DNA of 64,000 nt from Begonia masoniana. Lineage: Eukaryota > Streptophyta > Magnoliopsida > Cucurbitales > Begoniaceae. This document shows positions 46,011-58,129 of the stretch, one piece after another. The notes beneath the pieces were generated by a model that saw nothing but the letters and a program-made list of their open reading frames with translations, was not told the origin of the DNA and did no database searches. The DNA lies in the NCBI GenBank assembly GCA_022432975.1, contig CM039503.1, forward strand, positions 47,099,259-47,163,258, read 5' to 3'. Every line of letters starts with the position of its first letter. The stretch's first letter is position 1. Both the position numbers and the translations under genes were made by a program.

Positions 46011-46048
46011 TTCCATCCACCTTACAGAAATTTTGTCCTCAAAATTGA
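46011..46048 (-). other. Element B polypurine-tract region
   Basis: Between the gag-pol stop and the 3' LTR. Minus strand ends AAGGTGGATGGAA before TGTAACACC, the normal plus-strand primer position. Confidence 0.5.
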
Positions 46049-47772
46049 TTACACAAATAACTCTGGATATTTAGCCATCATAGCTTGCTGCCTCTCCTAG
46101 GTAGCTTCCTCTACTCCGTGATTCTGCCATAATACTTTGACAAGCGGGATTTTCTTGTTTCTCAATACCTTAATAGAGGATTCTAAAATTTGTACTGGTC
46201 TCTCCTCATAGGTTAGCGTTGGCTGTACCTCAATCTCCCGTTCTTCTACGACATGCAACGGGTCACGCACACACTTCCTGAGCATGGACACGTGAAAGAC
46301 GTTGTGGATGCTCTCTATTGATACCGGTAACTGTAGTCGATAAGCCATCTTTCCAATTCTCTTCAAAATAGGAAAGGGCCCAATGTAACGAGGGTTTAGC
46401 TTGCCCCGTCTCCCAAACCTCATGACGCCTTTGAATGAAGAAATTTTCAAATAAACCTCATCACCTTCATTAAACTCCAACTCCCTTCGTCTATTGTCAG
46501 CGTAGCTTTTCTGACGGCTCTGAGCTACCTCAATGCGCTGTCTAATAACGGCAATCTTCTCCGCCGTTTGCTGTAAAATATCGGGGCCAATGATGCTAGT
46601 TTCACCGACCTCATCCCAATATAGTGGTTATCTACATTTTCGTCCATACAGCGTTTCATACGGAGCCATGCCAATGGTAGCTTGGAAGCTATTGTTATAC
46701 GAAAACTCAATTAATGGCAAGTACCTGCTCCACGAGCCTTCAAATTCTAACACGCAGGCTCTAAGCATATTCTCAAGAATTTTATTCGTTCGCTCTTTCT
46801 GACCATCGGTCTGAGGATGAAATGTCGTGCTAAAGTTCAACTAGGTTCCCATGGCTTTGTGCAGACTTTTCCAAAATTTCGAAGTAAACCTCGGATCTCA
46901 GTCTGAAACTATGGAAACAGGCACCCCGTGCAGTCTAACAATCTCTTGCACATAGAGTTCGGCGATCTGATCCATGGAGAATGTTGTTTTAACTGGAAGA
47001 AAGTGAGCCGATTTCGTTAAACGGTCCACTATCACCCATATGCTATCATGTGCCTTTGTTGTTCTTGGGAGTCCAACAATAAAATCCATTGAAATTTGCT
47101 CCCATCTCCACTCTGGAATAGGCAGGGGTTGCAAAGTTCCTGCCGGCCTCTGATGTTCCGCCTTAACCTGGTGACAAACCAGACAGGTTTCTACATACCT
47201 GGCCGCCTCTCTCTTCATATTAGGCCACCAGAAATGCTGCTTTAGGTCTCGATACATTTTGGTGCTTCCTGGATGTACCGAATAGGCCGAAGAGTGTGCC
47301 TCAGCCAAGATTTCTCTCTTCAACTCCTCATATCAGGCACGTACCACCTATGCCTGAATTTCAAAATACCATCATCCGACAAGTTAAAATCGGACGAGTT
47401 CTCGGATGTCATGCCCAAACGGTGCTTGTCACATTCTAAGTCTTCTCGTTGAGCTTCACGTAATTTTTCGAGTATCGTCGGCCTGAGAGAAATGTTGGTA
47501 AGCATTGTGGACAACTCAGCCACAATCTCCACATCAAACCTCTCAATCTCAGACTTCAACATCACCGACATCGCTGCAAGTGAAGGCTTACTCGTAGAAG
47601 GCATTCTGCTCAAGGCATCTGCGACCATGTTTGCTTTGCCTGGGTGGTATTTGATCTCAAAGTCATAATCTTTAACGAACTCCAACCACCTTCTTTGCCG
47701 CATATTTAGTTCTTTCTGTGTAAACAGGTATTTTAAACTCCTGTGATCTGAGAACACTTCACATTGCTGCCC
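46049..47772 (-). pseudogene. Element B gag-pol, C-terminal part (RNase H end, integrase, chromodomain-like tail)
   Basis: Continues the B gene to the left of the C insertion. RNase H end ([30 protein letters not shown]), a frameshift near 47320, then the integrase zinc motif ([23 protein letters not shown]), catalytic region (MDFIVGLP; SIVSD followed by a stop; DGQKERT), GPY/F-like stretch (GPFPILKRIG) and chromodomain-like tail ([13 protein letters not shown]). A late TAG replaces Trp in EATWER. The final stop is at 46049. Several stops and at least one frameshift make it non-functional. The gene is otherwise a Tekay-type relative of A and C. Confidence 0.85.
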
Positions 47773-47937
47773 ATACATGTAACACCCGACATTTCGGCCA
47801 GGTGATTTTCTGACCATTTTCATTGTCACCCTCTTAATTAACCATTATGATTTAAATTTAATGTTAAGACAAATTTATTACAAGTTGTGTGAAACAAGGT
47901 TGGGTGGCAGTTTTGTAATTAAAATCGATGGATTTAG

Positions 47938-47946
47938 TATAAATAG
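47938..47946 (+). promoter_or_regulatory. TATA box of element C
   Basis: AGTATAAATAGAAA in an otherwise AT-rich 5' end of the LTR, followed by a pyrimidine-rich, plant-leader-like stretch to a donor at 48099. The 3' LTR has the same box near 55677. Confidence 0.55.
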
Positions 47947-49557
47947 AAATGGAAACCTTAAACCTCATTTATTACCACTGTAGCCGACATTCCCTCTCGG
48001 CGATTCCTTCTTTCCCAAGTTCTTGCTCTCGGCTACCAGAACTTCCCTTACCGACGGCTGGTTTCGAGCTTGCTCTTCTCTGCAAATCCACACCCGAGGT
48101 ATGAAATGGACAATGTAGTCATTCATTAGTAAATAGAGCTCTGTTTTCAGCTCGGCACTGAGTTCGGATATTTTTAGCAGTGGCCGAGTAGCTTTAGACT
48201 TTTTAAAATCTGAGAGTAGAAATGTCATCCCGAATCGATTCTGAGCATTTTAAGTAACCAACTCGGATTTAATCAATGGTAAAACTTGTCCACCTAGTTT
48301 CGGATTTCAGACTGCAGTGTGTCAACAGAGGAATCGGAATGACTTTAGCTATTAGATCCTAGGATGGTTTATGATTAGGACTATTAGGACTTTGTTTTAA
48401 CTACTGTAATGTACATGTTTTAGGTGAAGAAGTTTAAAGGAAAGAAGCTCGGATTGCTAAGGAATCCAGGTAAGTGAATGTATTAAGATTTCCGGCCACT
48501 AGGGCCCTACACCGCAAGGGTATTAGGAAATCACTGAGATGTTAGCTTATTGACTATGATTTGTTATTTCCACGATATGAAGAAGTTGTGTAAGTAAATG
48601 TAAAGTTACAGGATGTTTTACTTGTCCTCATGATATGACTTCTCTCTACGAACTTTATGTCTATGCACTGTGTCCCTGTTATGATTAAGTTGAGAATATG
48701 AAAAGCAAATGTAACCAAGATTAAGTGCAGAGCGGGGAAAGACTATGTTATGCATGACTCGCGAATTTTCCCACTGGTGGAGGCCGAGTTAATGATATGT
48801 ATGACTCGCGAAATCTCCCACTGGTGGAGGCCGAGTTAATGATATGTACGACTCGCGAAATCTCCCACTGGTGGAGGCCGAGTTAATGATATGTATGGCT
48901 CGCGAATTCTCCCACTGGGGAGGCCGAGTGATGTATCATGATTGCCGCGATAGGCAAATGATTATGTACGACTGCCGCGATAGGCAAATGACTATGTACC
49001 CCTGTCTTCCTCCCTCGTTCCCTGCCTTAATACATGTTATGTAAAGGATAAAGATGAACATGAATGAAGAATGGTTTATGAACTTATGTCCCTTTAAATT
49101 GTGTACTCATGTATATCTGTCAGCATGCATTCCTTACTAAGCATTAGGCTTATAGTTAAACCTTATGGTGTAGGTGAAGAAGGTTCAGGTGAGGATGTTA
49201 TGTTCAAAGAGGATGCTTAAGGCTGGTTGCTGGAGGATGCTCAAGGTGACAGTGCGGGACTGGAGAGGCGATTTATGAGTGCGGGCTGGAGAGGCGATTT
49301 ATGACCCCTGGTTAGACTCTTATGTTACAGTATGTTAAAAAATATGGTAGTTTAAGTAGATGAGATTTATTTAACAACGTTGAGCTTTGAACTGTCTAGT
49401 GGATCACTGAGTCAGGGAATGATTATATAGATTTATAAATGTCAGTTGCTTAAAGTCCTTCCGCTATATGCATGTTGAATGAGTTGTGTTTTCTTCTGTT
49501 GGAAGGAGTCATTTGATGATTCCGAGTTCTCTACCGTAAGACGGAAGCTGGAAGAGG

Positions 49558-50330
49558 CTGACGTCATCGGCAGATGCCGAAGAATAGTTGTATGATGGTT
49601 TAGTCTTCCGGCTGACGTCATCGGCAGATGCCGAAGAATAGTTGTATGATGGTTTAGTCTTCCGGCTGACGTCATCGGCAGATGCCGAAGAATAGTTGTA
49701 TGATGGTTTAGTCTTCCGGCTGACGTCATCGGCAGATGCCGAAGAATAGTTGTATGATGGTTTAGTCTTCCGGCTGACGTCATCGGCAGATGCCGAAGAA
49801 TAGTTGTATGATGGTTTAGTCTTCCGGCTGACGTCATCGGCAGATGCCGAAGAATAGTTGTATGATGGTTTAGTCTTCCGGCTGACGTCATCGGCAGATG
49901 CCGAAGAATAGTTGTATGATGGTTTAGTCTTCCGGCTGACGTCATCGGCAGATGCCGAAGAATAGTTGTATGATGGTTTAGTCTTCCGGCTGACGTCATC
50001 GGCAGATGCCGAAGAATAGTTGTATGATGGTTTAGTCTTCCGGCTGACGTCATCGGTCATCGGCAGATGCCGAAGGAATAGTTGTTGATGGTTTAGTCTT
50101 CCGGCTGACGTCATCGGCAGATGCCGAAGGAATAGTTTTTGATGGTTTAGTCTTCCGCTGACGTCATCGGCAGATGCCGAAGTTATTATTGTTTGATGGT
50201 TTAGTCTTCCGACTGACGTCATCGGCAGATGCCGAAGGGTAGTTGTTGTTGGTTTAGTCTTCCGGCTGACGTCATCGGCAGATGCCGAAGAATAGTTGTA
50301 TGATGGTTTAGTCTTCCTGGATGACGTCAC
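49558..50330 (+). repeat. 54-bp tandem array with TGACGTCA in the C 5' LTR
   Basis: Nine identical 54-bp units (49558-50043), then about five diverged units to 50330. Each has CTTCCGGCTGACGTCATC and the small hairpin CGGCAGATGCCG. The 3' LTR has only about six units (57283-57556), none in the identical run, which accounts for the 507-bp difference in LTR length. After the array both LTRs carry three 35-bp repeats (GGAAGATGTAAAATGTG and TTGTCGCTTAGCGAC). Confidence 0.95.
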
Positions 50331-50892
50331 CGGAAGATGTAAAATGTGTTTTGTCGCTTAGCGACCGGAAGATGTAAAATGTGTTTTGTCGCTTAGCGAC
50401 CGGAAGATGTAAAATGTGTTTTGTCATTTAGTGACCGAATGATGTTTTAATTTAGCACGCGAGGCCCACGTGCCCACCGGAAGATGTCTCCTTTTAGGTG
50501 ATGATAAGCGAGTCACGCGTAATACACGTGATGACCGGACGACTAATTTCTGAGGGTTGTCAACGCATGCAACCCATGCAGACCCGAGTGGTATTTTGTT
50601 AAGAGAATTGAGGGCACTTCCTCTTTTCCCGAAATTGTCAAGAAACCGATGACCGAGTCCAGTCGCTCGACTCTGTGAAAGTTTGAGCCGACGAGGCGTG
50701 GGAAGTTGGGCATGAGAGGGTTCGTCTTCCTTAATGGTTCTGCGTCTCTATTACCAGTTTAGAAAAAAAATATATATGTAAAATGTGAAAGTCTGTTGAG
50801 AGATAGTAAGTGAATGTAATAATAGTAAAAGTCAAGCAAACGATTAATGAAAGGACATGAACACGTGACGGCTCCTGGCCGGGGTCGTTACA

Positions 50893-51053
50893 ATTGTGGT
50901 ATCAAAGCAAAACCAGGTTCTAAAACCGATTCTGCAGACTGCCTCCCAGCACTGACTGTCACTTGAGCACACCTCAGCAACTGTAAGTGTTTATGATTTC
51001 ATGTATGTCATTAAGTTAAGTTATGCCTGTAATGATTTGTCAGGAATCCCAAG
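50893..51053 (+). other. Element C leader: primer-binding site and short putative intron
   Basis: TGGTATCAAAGC at 50897-50908 is the tRNA-iMet primer site. GTAAGTGTTT (GT at 50983) and TTTGTCAG (AG at 51042-51043) frame a 61-nt putative intron ending 10 nt before the gag ATG. Equivalent sites are present in A and, as an acceptor, in B. Confidence 0.65.
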
Positions 51054-54000
51054 ATGGTTAGAGGTCAACAGAGAGAGGCCAATGAGGATAGCAATGCTAT
51101 TGCTCAGTTGACTGAGTTGGTCATGCGCCAATCTCACCAGATAGAACGACTGATGACAGCTAGAGAAGAACAAGGCAACTCCAGTACTAACGCAACTCAT
51201 GATCACGGGGGTGAGCGCTTTCACCGGCTTCGACCCCCGGTGTTTAATGGGTATGTTTCAGATCCTGTCCATGCTGAGGAGTGGATCCGAAAGATTGAAG
51301 ACATGTTTAAGTATGCAAAGGTTGACGAAGGGGATAAGGTCACCTATGCTGTCTTTCATTTGGAGTTAAGTGCAAGGCATTGGTGGGACTCGATCCAGAG
51401 CACCCCTAATGCCGAAGCTATGACCTGGGGGATGTTCAAGACTGCCTTCTTCGACAAGTACTTCAATAGGACTGTTCGGGCCAACAAGAAGAAGGAGTTT
51501 ATGAATCTACGACAAACTGGCTCTGTGACGGATTATATATGTGAATTTGATGCTTTATCACGGTTTGCTCCCCGTATGATTGAGGATGAGGAAGATAAGA
51601 TTTACCAGTTTGTTCAAGGACTGAAGCCAAGTCTGTACATGAAAGTGAAGACTGCCGGGATACATAATGTACCTTATGGTGAAGTGACGGCTAAGGCCTT
51701 GGAGCTAGAAGAGGCAGAAATGACAGCATATGCACAACGCGAACAGCCAAAGAAACTCATGAAGGACGCTCAGCCGCCACCACGTCAGAACAAGGGTTGG
51801 CAGCCACGACAGAACAGGGGACCACAGCAACAACAGCATGGAATGAAGAGGCCCCTCAACCAGAATGATGACCAGGGAAAAGGAAAGAGACCTCTGGCGC
51901 CTCTATGCCCTACATGTCAGAGGAACCACCCTGGTGAGTGCAAGTTGCTTTCTGGCCGCTGTTTCAGGTGTGATAAGACCGGACACATGGTCAGAGATTG
52001 TCCCATGCCGCCAGACCCGAACCGTGCAAGGGTTGTACCCAGAGTGTATGCATTGATGGAAGATGAGGGAGCTGATCAACATACAGTCATATCAGGTACC
52101 ATCATGATCTGTGGTTTTGCTGCTTATACACTCATAGATACAGGGGCCACACACTCGTTTATATCAACCTTGTTTGTATGCAAACATAGCATAGGACCCT
52201 TACCAGCTGAAAGGTTATATAGTGTTGTGTTGCCATCAGGGAGGTCCCTACATTCAGAGCAGATTGTTAAGGGTGACGTCGTGTCCTTAGGGGATAAGAA
52301 TCTCTATGCGGAATTAATTGTCATTGACATAAGAGGGTATGAAGTAATATTAGGGATGGATTGGTTATTTAGACATCATGCCACGATAAGTTGTCGATCT
52401 GGAATAGTTGATTTTAGACCCCCAAATGATAACCATTATTCCTTCCAAGCTATTCCTAAAATAAGTAAGATACCAATTATATCCTCACTAGAAATATACC
52501 GAATGCTGAGAGGTGGTTGTGAGAGCTACCTGGCTAGTGTAATAGATGACCGGGTGAAGAATAAAATTGAGCTACAGGATATTCCTATAGTCCGAGAGTT
52601 TCCCGAGGCATTCTTAGATGATTTACCGGGTATACCACCTGATAGGGAAATAGAATTTGTGATTGATACATACCCCGAGGCATCACCTGTATCCAAAAAT
52701 CCTTACCGTATGGCACCTGTTGAGTTGAAAGAATTGAAGGTTCAACTGCAGGAATTGGTTGACAAGGGATTTATTCGCCCCAGCAGTTCTCCTTGGGGTG
52801 CACCAGTCTTATTTGTAAGGAAGAAGGATGGTTCTCTTAGAATGTGCATAGACTACAGGGAACTAAATAAGTTGACAATCAAGAATAGGTACCCCTTACC
52901 CAGGATTGACGATTTGTTTGACCAATTGCAAGGAGCTAAGGTATTTTCAAAGATAGATTTACGTTCGGGTTATTACCAACTGAAGGTTAAAGAAGGAGAT
53001 ATACCAAAGACAGCCTTCAGAACCCGCTATGGACATTATGAATTCTTAGTCATGTCGTTTGGTTTGACAAACGCCCCTGCCGCTTTTATGGATCTAATGA
53101 ACCGTGTGTTTCGTGAGTATTTGGATAAGTTTGTGATTGTATTCATAGATGATATCTTGATATATTCCCGAACTGTGGCTGACCATGAAGAACATTTGAA
53201 AGTAGTTTTGACGACATTGAAGGAGCATCAACTTTACGCCAAGCTGTCTAAGTGTGAGTTTTGGTTAGATAAGGTTAATTTCCTTGGCCATGTAGTTTCT
53301 GCTAATGGCATATCTGTGGACCCAACCAAAATTCAGGCAGTAAAAGATTGGCCTCAACCTAAGAATGCCAGTGAAGTCCGCAGCTTCCTTGGATTGGCAG
53401 GCTATTACAGAAAGTTCATCAAGGGATTTTCTATGATAGCTAAACCCCTGACAGGTTTGACAAAGAAGGACATTAAGTATTCTTGGACTGAAGCCTGTGA
53501 AGATAGCTTCCAGACGTTAAAACTGAAGTTAACAACAGCTCCTGTTTTGACCCTCCCAACCGAAGAAGGAAAATTTAGTGTTTACTGTGATGCTTCTAAA
53601 GTCGGTTTAGGTTGTGTTCTGATGCAAGAGGGTAAAGTTATAGCGTATGCTTCTAGGCAGCTAAAAAGTTACGAGCAAAATTACCCCACCCATGATCTAG
53701 AATTAGCTGCCGTTGTTTTTGCCTTGAAGATTTGGAGACACTATCTATATGGACAGCAATGTGAGGTGTTTTCTGACCATAAAAGTCTAAAGTACCTCTT
53801 CACACAGAAGGAATTGAACATGAGACAGAGACGTTGGTTGGAATTTGTCAAGGACTATGATTTTGAGATCAAGTATCACCCCGGGAAGGCTAACTCTGTA
53901 GCTGATGCGTTGAGTAGGATGTCAACAACAATGCAGCCCGTGATTTCAACCATGTCTATACCCTTAAGAACAGAAGTTCAGAAATTTGACTTGGAGATAG

Positions 54001-55475
54001 TTCCGGAGTTATCAGTCTTGCTCGCTAAGTTAACTATTCAGCCAACAATTTTGGAAAAGATCAAGGATGCACAACAGAAGGATTCAGTGGAAAATATCAG
54101 CATGATGGATAAGTTGAAGGACACCACCTCCGAGTTCAGTCTCTCCAAGGATGGGATCCTGAGGTTTAGAAATCGGTGGTGCATTCCTAATGATGTGGAA
54201 TTGCGTAAGTTGATCTTGGCTGAGGCGCACTCCTCTTCCTTTTCTGTACATCCTGGCTGCACCAAGATGTACCGAGACCTGAAGTTACAGTACTGGTGGC
54301 CTAACCTAAAAAGGGATGTTGCTAAGTATGTAGAGTCCTGTTTAGTATGCCAACAAGTCAAAGCCGAGCACCAACGTCCAGGAGGTACTCTTCAGCCGTT
54401 GCCTATTCCCGAGTGGAAGTGGGAACACATAGCCATGGATTTCGTAGTAGGACTACCTAAGACGACAAAAGGGCATGATTGTATTTGGGTTGTGGTGGAT
54501 AGACTGACAAAATCGGCCCATTTCTTACCTGTAAGGACCACCTATACGATGGACCAATTTGCTGATCTTTATGTTCAGGAAATTATTAGGTTGCATGGGA
54601 TCCCTGTATCCATTGTCTCTGACCGTGACCCCAGGTTCACCTCTCGATTCTGGAAAAGTTTGCAAGGTACATTGGGTACAAGGTTATCTTTCAGCACAGC
54701 TTTTCACCCACAGACCGATGGCCAGTCAGAAAGGACGATTCAAATACTCGAAGATATGTTGAGAGCATGTGTACTTGACTTTCAGACAACTTGGAGCAGA
54801 CAATTACCTCTAGTTGAGTTCTCCTACAATAACAGTTATCAGTCCACCATTGGTATGGCACCTTATGAAGCACTGTATGGTAGGAAATGTAGGTCACCTC
54901 TTTATTGGGACGAGGTTGGTGAAGCAAAACTCCTTGGGCCTGATATTCTGCAGCAAATGTCAGATAAGATTACCACTATTCGGAAAAGAATGATGACTGC
55001 ACAAAGCCGACAGAAGTGTTACGCAGATCAAAGGAGAAGGGAACTCGAGTTTTCGGTAGGAGATGAAGTATTCTTAAAGGTGTCACCATTTAGAGGAGTC
55101 TTAAGATTTGGCAAGAAGGGAAAACTTAATCCTAGATTCATTGGACCCTTCCCTGTCTTGGCAAAAATCGGGAGTACAGCTTACAGACTGCAACTGCCTC
55201 CATCATTGGATAAAGTTCATAATGTCTTCCATGTGTCAATGTTAAGGAAGTGCATGCGTGATCCGATGCAGGTCATCCAGCCATCGGATATTGGTTTAGA
55301 GCCGACACTAGAGTATGAGGAGAAACCGATACAGATACTGGAATATGCAGTCAAGACTCTGAGAAACAAAGAGATCCCATTGGTGAAAGTTTTATGGACA
55401 AATCACGGCATTGAAGAGGCCACATGGGAAAGGCAGCAGGAGATGTTGGACAAATATCCTAAGTTATTTGCTTGA
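51054..55475 (+). CDS. gag-pol: Gag-pol polyprotein of intact Tekay/Del-clade Ty3/gypsy retrotransposon C
   Basis: A single open frame of 1473 codons. Gag core ([16 protein letters not shown]) at about residues 70-230, basic Gln-rich linker, zinc knuckle [14 protein letters not shown] at about 302-315, aspartic protease [10 protein letters not shown] at about 360, reverse transcriptase from about 560 with FIDDILIYS at about 698, RNase H with [13 protein letters not shown] at about 842 and [15 protein letters not shown] near 880, integrase zinc motif ([22 protein letters not shown]) at about 1062-1105, D-D-E residues in [17 protein letters not shown] and DGQSERT (about 1127, 1189, 1221), and a chromodomain-like end ([20 protein letters not shown]) at about 1425-1460. 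It makes the particle, copies the RNA and inserts the cDNA. All key residues are present. The start ATG has GATGG context after the leader intron. Confidence 0.97.
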   Translation: MVRGQQREANEDSNAIAQLTELVMRQSHQIERLMTAREEQGNSSTNATHDHGGERFHRLRPPVFNGYVSDPVHAEEWIRKIEDMFKYAKVDEGDKVTYAVFHLELSARHWWDSIQSTPNAEAMTWGMFKTAFFDKYFNRTVRANKKKEFMNLRQTGSVTDYICEFDALSRFAPRMIEDEEDKIYQFVQGLKPSLYMKVKTAGIHNVPYGEVTAKALELEEAEMTAYAQREQPKKLMKDAQPPPRQNKGWQPRQNRGPQQQQHGMKRPLNQNDDQGKGKRPLAPLCPTCQRNHPGECKLLSGRCFRCDKTGHMVRDCPMPPDPNRARVVPRVYALMEDEGADQHTVISGTIMICGFAAYTLIDTGATHSFISTLFVCKHSIGPLPAERLYSVVLPSGRSLHSEQIVKGDVVSLGDKNLYAELIVIDIRGYEVILGMDWLFRHHATISCRSGIVDFRPPNDNHYSFQAIPKISKIPIISSLEIYRMLRGGCESYLASVIDDRVKNKIELQDIPIVREFPEAFLDDLPGIPPDREIEFVIDTYPEASPVSKNPYRMAPVELKELKVQLQELVDKGFIRPSSSPWGAPVLFVRKKDGSLRMCIDYRELNKLTIKNRYPLPRIDDLFDQLQGAKVFSKIDLRSGYYQLKVKEGDIPKTAFRTRYGHYEFLVMSFGLTNAPAAFMDLMNRVFREYLDKFVIVFIDDILIYSRTVADHEEHLKVVLTTLKEHQLYAKLSKCEFWLDKVNFLGHVVSANGISVDPTKIQAVKDWPQPKNASEVRSFLGLAGYYRKFIKGFSMIAKPLTGLTKKDIKYSWTEACEDSFQTLKLKLTTAPVLTLPTEEGKFSVYCDASKVGLGCVLMQEGKVIAYASRQLKSYEQNYPTHDLELAAVVFALKIWRHYLYGQQCEVFSDHKSLKYLFTQKELNMRQRRWLEFVKDYDFEIKYHPGKANSVADALSRMSTTMQPVISTMSIPLRTEVQKFDLEIVPELSVLLAKLTIQPTILEKIKDAQQKDSVENISMMDKLKDTTSEFSLSKDGILRFRNRWCIPNDVELRKLILAEAHSSSFSVHPGCTKMYRDLKLQYWWPNLKRDVAKYVESCLVCQQVKAEHQRPGGTLQPLPIPEWKWEHIAMDFVVGLPKTTKGHDCIWVVVDRLTKSAHFLPVRTTYTMDQFADLYVQEIIRLHGIPVSIVSDRDPRFTSRFWKSLQGTLGTRLSFSTAFHPQTDGQSERTIQILEDMLRACVLDFQTTWSRQLPLVEFSYNNSYQSTIGMAPYEALYGRKCRSPLYWDEVGEAKLLGPDILQQMSDKITTIRKRMMTAQSRQKCYADQRRRELEFSVGDEVFLKVSPFRGVLRFGKKGKLNPRFIGPFPVLAKIGSTAYRLQLPPSLDKVHNVFHVSMLRKCMRDPMQVIQPSDIGLEPTLEYEEKPIQILEYAVKTLRNKEIPLVKVLWTNHGIEEATWERQQEMLDKYPKLFA

Positions 55476-55516
55476 GCAATTTTCGAGGACGAAAATTTTG
55501 TTTAAGGAGGGGTGGA
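55476..55516 (+). other. Element C polypurine tract
   Basis: AAGGAGGGGTGGA immediately before the 3' LTR start, after a short 3' untranslated stretch. This is the plus-strand primer. Confidence 0.85.
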
Positions 55517-58124
55517 TGTAACACCCGACATTTCGGCCAGGTGATTTTCTGACCATTTTCATTGTCACCCTCTTATTTAACCGTTATGATTTAAATTTAA
55601 TGTTAAGACAAATTTATTACAAGTTGTGTGAAACAAGGTTGGGTGGCAGTTTTGTAATTAAAATCGATGGATTTAGTATAAATAGAAATGGAAACCTTAA
55701 ACCTCATTTATTACCACTGTAGCCGACATTCCCTCTCGGCGATTCCTTCTTTCCCAAGTTCTTGCTCTCGGCTACCAGAACTTCCCTTACCGACGGCTGG
55801 TTTCGAGCTTGCTCTTCTCTGCAAATCCACACCCGAGGTATGAAATGGACAATGTAGTCATTCATTAGTAAATAGAGCTCTGTTTTCAGCTCGGCACTGA
55901 GTTCGGATATTTTTAGCAGTGGCCGAGTAGCTTTAGACTTTTTAAAATCTGAGAGTAGAAATGTCATCCCGAATCGATTCTGAGCATTTTAAGTAACCAA
56001 CTCGGATTTAATCAATGGTAAAACCTGTCCACCTAGTTTCGGATTTCAGACTGCAGTGTGTCAACAGAGGAATCGGAATGACTTTAGCTATTAGATCCTA
56101 GGATGGTTTATGATTAGGACTATTAGGACTTTGTTTTAACTACTGTAATGTACATGTTTTAGGTGAAGAAGTTTAAAGGAAAGAAGCTCGGATTGCTAAG
56201 GAATCCAGGTAAGTGAATGTATTAAGATTTCCGGCCACTAGGGCCCTACACCGCAAGGGTATTAGGAAATCACTGAGATGTTAGCTTATTGACTATGATT
56301 TGTTATTTCCACGATATGAAGAAGTTGTGTAAGTAAATGTAAAGTTACAGGATGTTTTACTTGTCCTCATGATATGACTTCTCTCTACGAACTTTATGTC
56401 TATGCACTGTGTCCCTGTTATGATTAAGTTGAGAATATGAAAAGCAAATGTAACCAAGATTAAGTGCAGAGCGGGGAAAGACTATGTTATGCATGACTCG
56501 CGAATTTTCCCACTGGTGGAGGCCGAGTTAATGATATGTATGACTCGCGAAATCTCCCACTGGTGGAGGCCGAGTTAATGATATGTACGACTCGCGAAAT
56601 CTCCCACTGGTGGAGGCCGAGTTAATGATATGTATGGCTCGCGAATTCTCCCACTGGGGAGGCCGAGTGATGTATCATGATTGCCGCGATAGGCAAATGA
56701 TTATGTACGACTGCCGCGATAGGCAAATGACTATGTACCCCTGTCTTCCTCCCTCGTTCCCTGCCTTAATACATGTTATGTAAAGGATAAAGATGAACAT
56801 GAATGAAGAATGGTTTATGAACTTATGTCCCTTTAAATTGTGTACTCATGTATATCTGTCAGCATGCATTCCTTACTAAGCATTAGGCTTATAGTTAAAC
56901 CTTATGGTGTAGGTGAAGAAGGTTCAGGTGAGGATGTTATGTTCAAAGAGGATGCTTAAGGCTGGTTGCTGGAGGATGCTCAAGGTGACAGTGCGGGACT
57001 GGAGAGGCGATTTATGACCCCTGGTTAAGACTCTTATGTTACAGTATGTTAAAGAATATGGTAGTTTAAGTAGGATGAGATTATTTAAAACGTTGAGCTT
57101 TGAAACTGTCTAGTGGATCACTGAGTCAGGGAATGATTATATAGATTTATAAATGGTCAGTTGCTTAAGTCTTCCGCTATATGCATTTTGAATGAGTTGT
57201 GTTTTCTTTCTGTTGGAAGGAGTCATTTGATGATTCAGAGTTCTCTACCGTAAGACGGAAGCTGGAAGAGGTAGTCTTCCGGCTGACGTCATCGGCAGAT
57301 GCCGAAGGAATAGTTGTTGATGGTTTAGTCTTCCGGCTGACGTCATCGGCAGATGCCGAAGGAATAGTTGTTGATGGTTTAGTCTTCCGGCTGACGTCAT
57401 CGGCAGATGCCGAGAGTTAATTGTTTGATGGTTTAGTCTTCCGACTGACGTCATCGGCAGATGCCGAAGGGTAGTTGTTTGTTGGTTTAGTCTTCCGGCT
57501 GACGTCATCGGCAGATGCCGAAGAATAGTTGTATGATGGTTTAGTCTTCTGGATGACGTCACCGGAAGATGTAAAATGTGTTTTGTCGCTTAGCGACCGG
57601 AAGATGTAAAATGTGTTTTGTCGCTTAGCGACCGGAAGATGTAAAATGTGTTTTGTCATTTAGTGACCGAATGATGTTTTAATTTAGCACGCGAGGCCCA
57701 CGTGCCCACCGGAAGATGTCTCCTTTTAGGTGATGATAAGCGAGTCACGCGTAATACACGTGATGACCGGACGACTAAATTTCTGAGGGTTGTCAACGCA
57801 TGCAACCCATGCAGACCCGAGTGGTATTTTGTTAAGAGAATTGAGGGCACTTCCTCTTTTCCCGAAATTGTCAAGAAACCGATGACCGAGTCCAGTCGCT
57901 CGACTCTGTGAAAGTTTGAGCCGACGAGGCGTGGGAAGTTGGGCATGAGAGGGTTCGTCTTCCTTAATGGTTCTGCGTCTCTATTACCAGTTTAGAAAAA
58001 AATATATATGTAAAATGTGAAAGTCTGTTGAGAGATAGTAAGTGAATGTAATAATAGTAAAAGTCAAGCAAACGATTAATGAAAGGACATGAACACGTGA
58101 CGGCTCCTGGCCGGGGTCGTTACA
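55517..58124 (+). mobile_element. Element C 3' LTR
   Basis: 2608 bp, near-identical to 47778-50892 but with fewer 54-bp repeats (57283-57556). Small differences are visible near 55575-55590 and 56025. Right TSD ATACA. Confidence 0.95.
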
Positions 58125-58129
58125 ATACA

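Larger units (their letters stand above)
47778..50892 (+). mobile_element. Element C 5' LTR
   Basis: TGTAACACCCGACATTTCGG...GGTCGTTACA, 3115 bp. With 55517-58124 it brackets an intact internal region. The perfect TSD ATACA lies at 47773-47777 and 58125-58129. Outside the repeat array the two LTRs differ at only a handful of positions, so insertion was recent. A TATAAATA box sits near 47938, about 160 bases in, so most of the LTR would be transcribed. It contains four copies of a roughly 57-bp repeat (48738-48930) and the large 54-bp array. Confidence 0.95.

Noticed and set aside
49558..50043. CRISPR-like regular array
   Set aside because: The repeats are directly adjacent with no unique spacers, in a plant LTR. 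It is a minisatellite.
49442..50330. Minus-strand frames of 203 and 273 codons made of an 18-residue repeat
   Set aside because: The 54-bp DNA repeat is a multiple of 3, so any stop-free frame is extended. No start context or homologue, and the DNA is LTR sequence.
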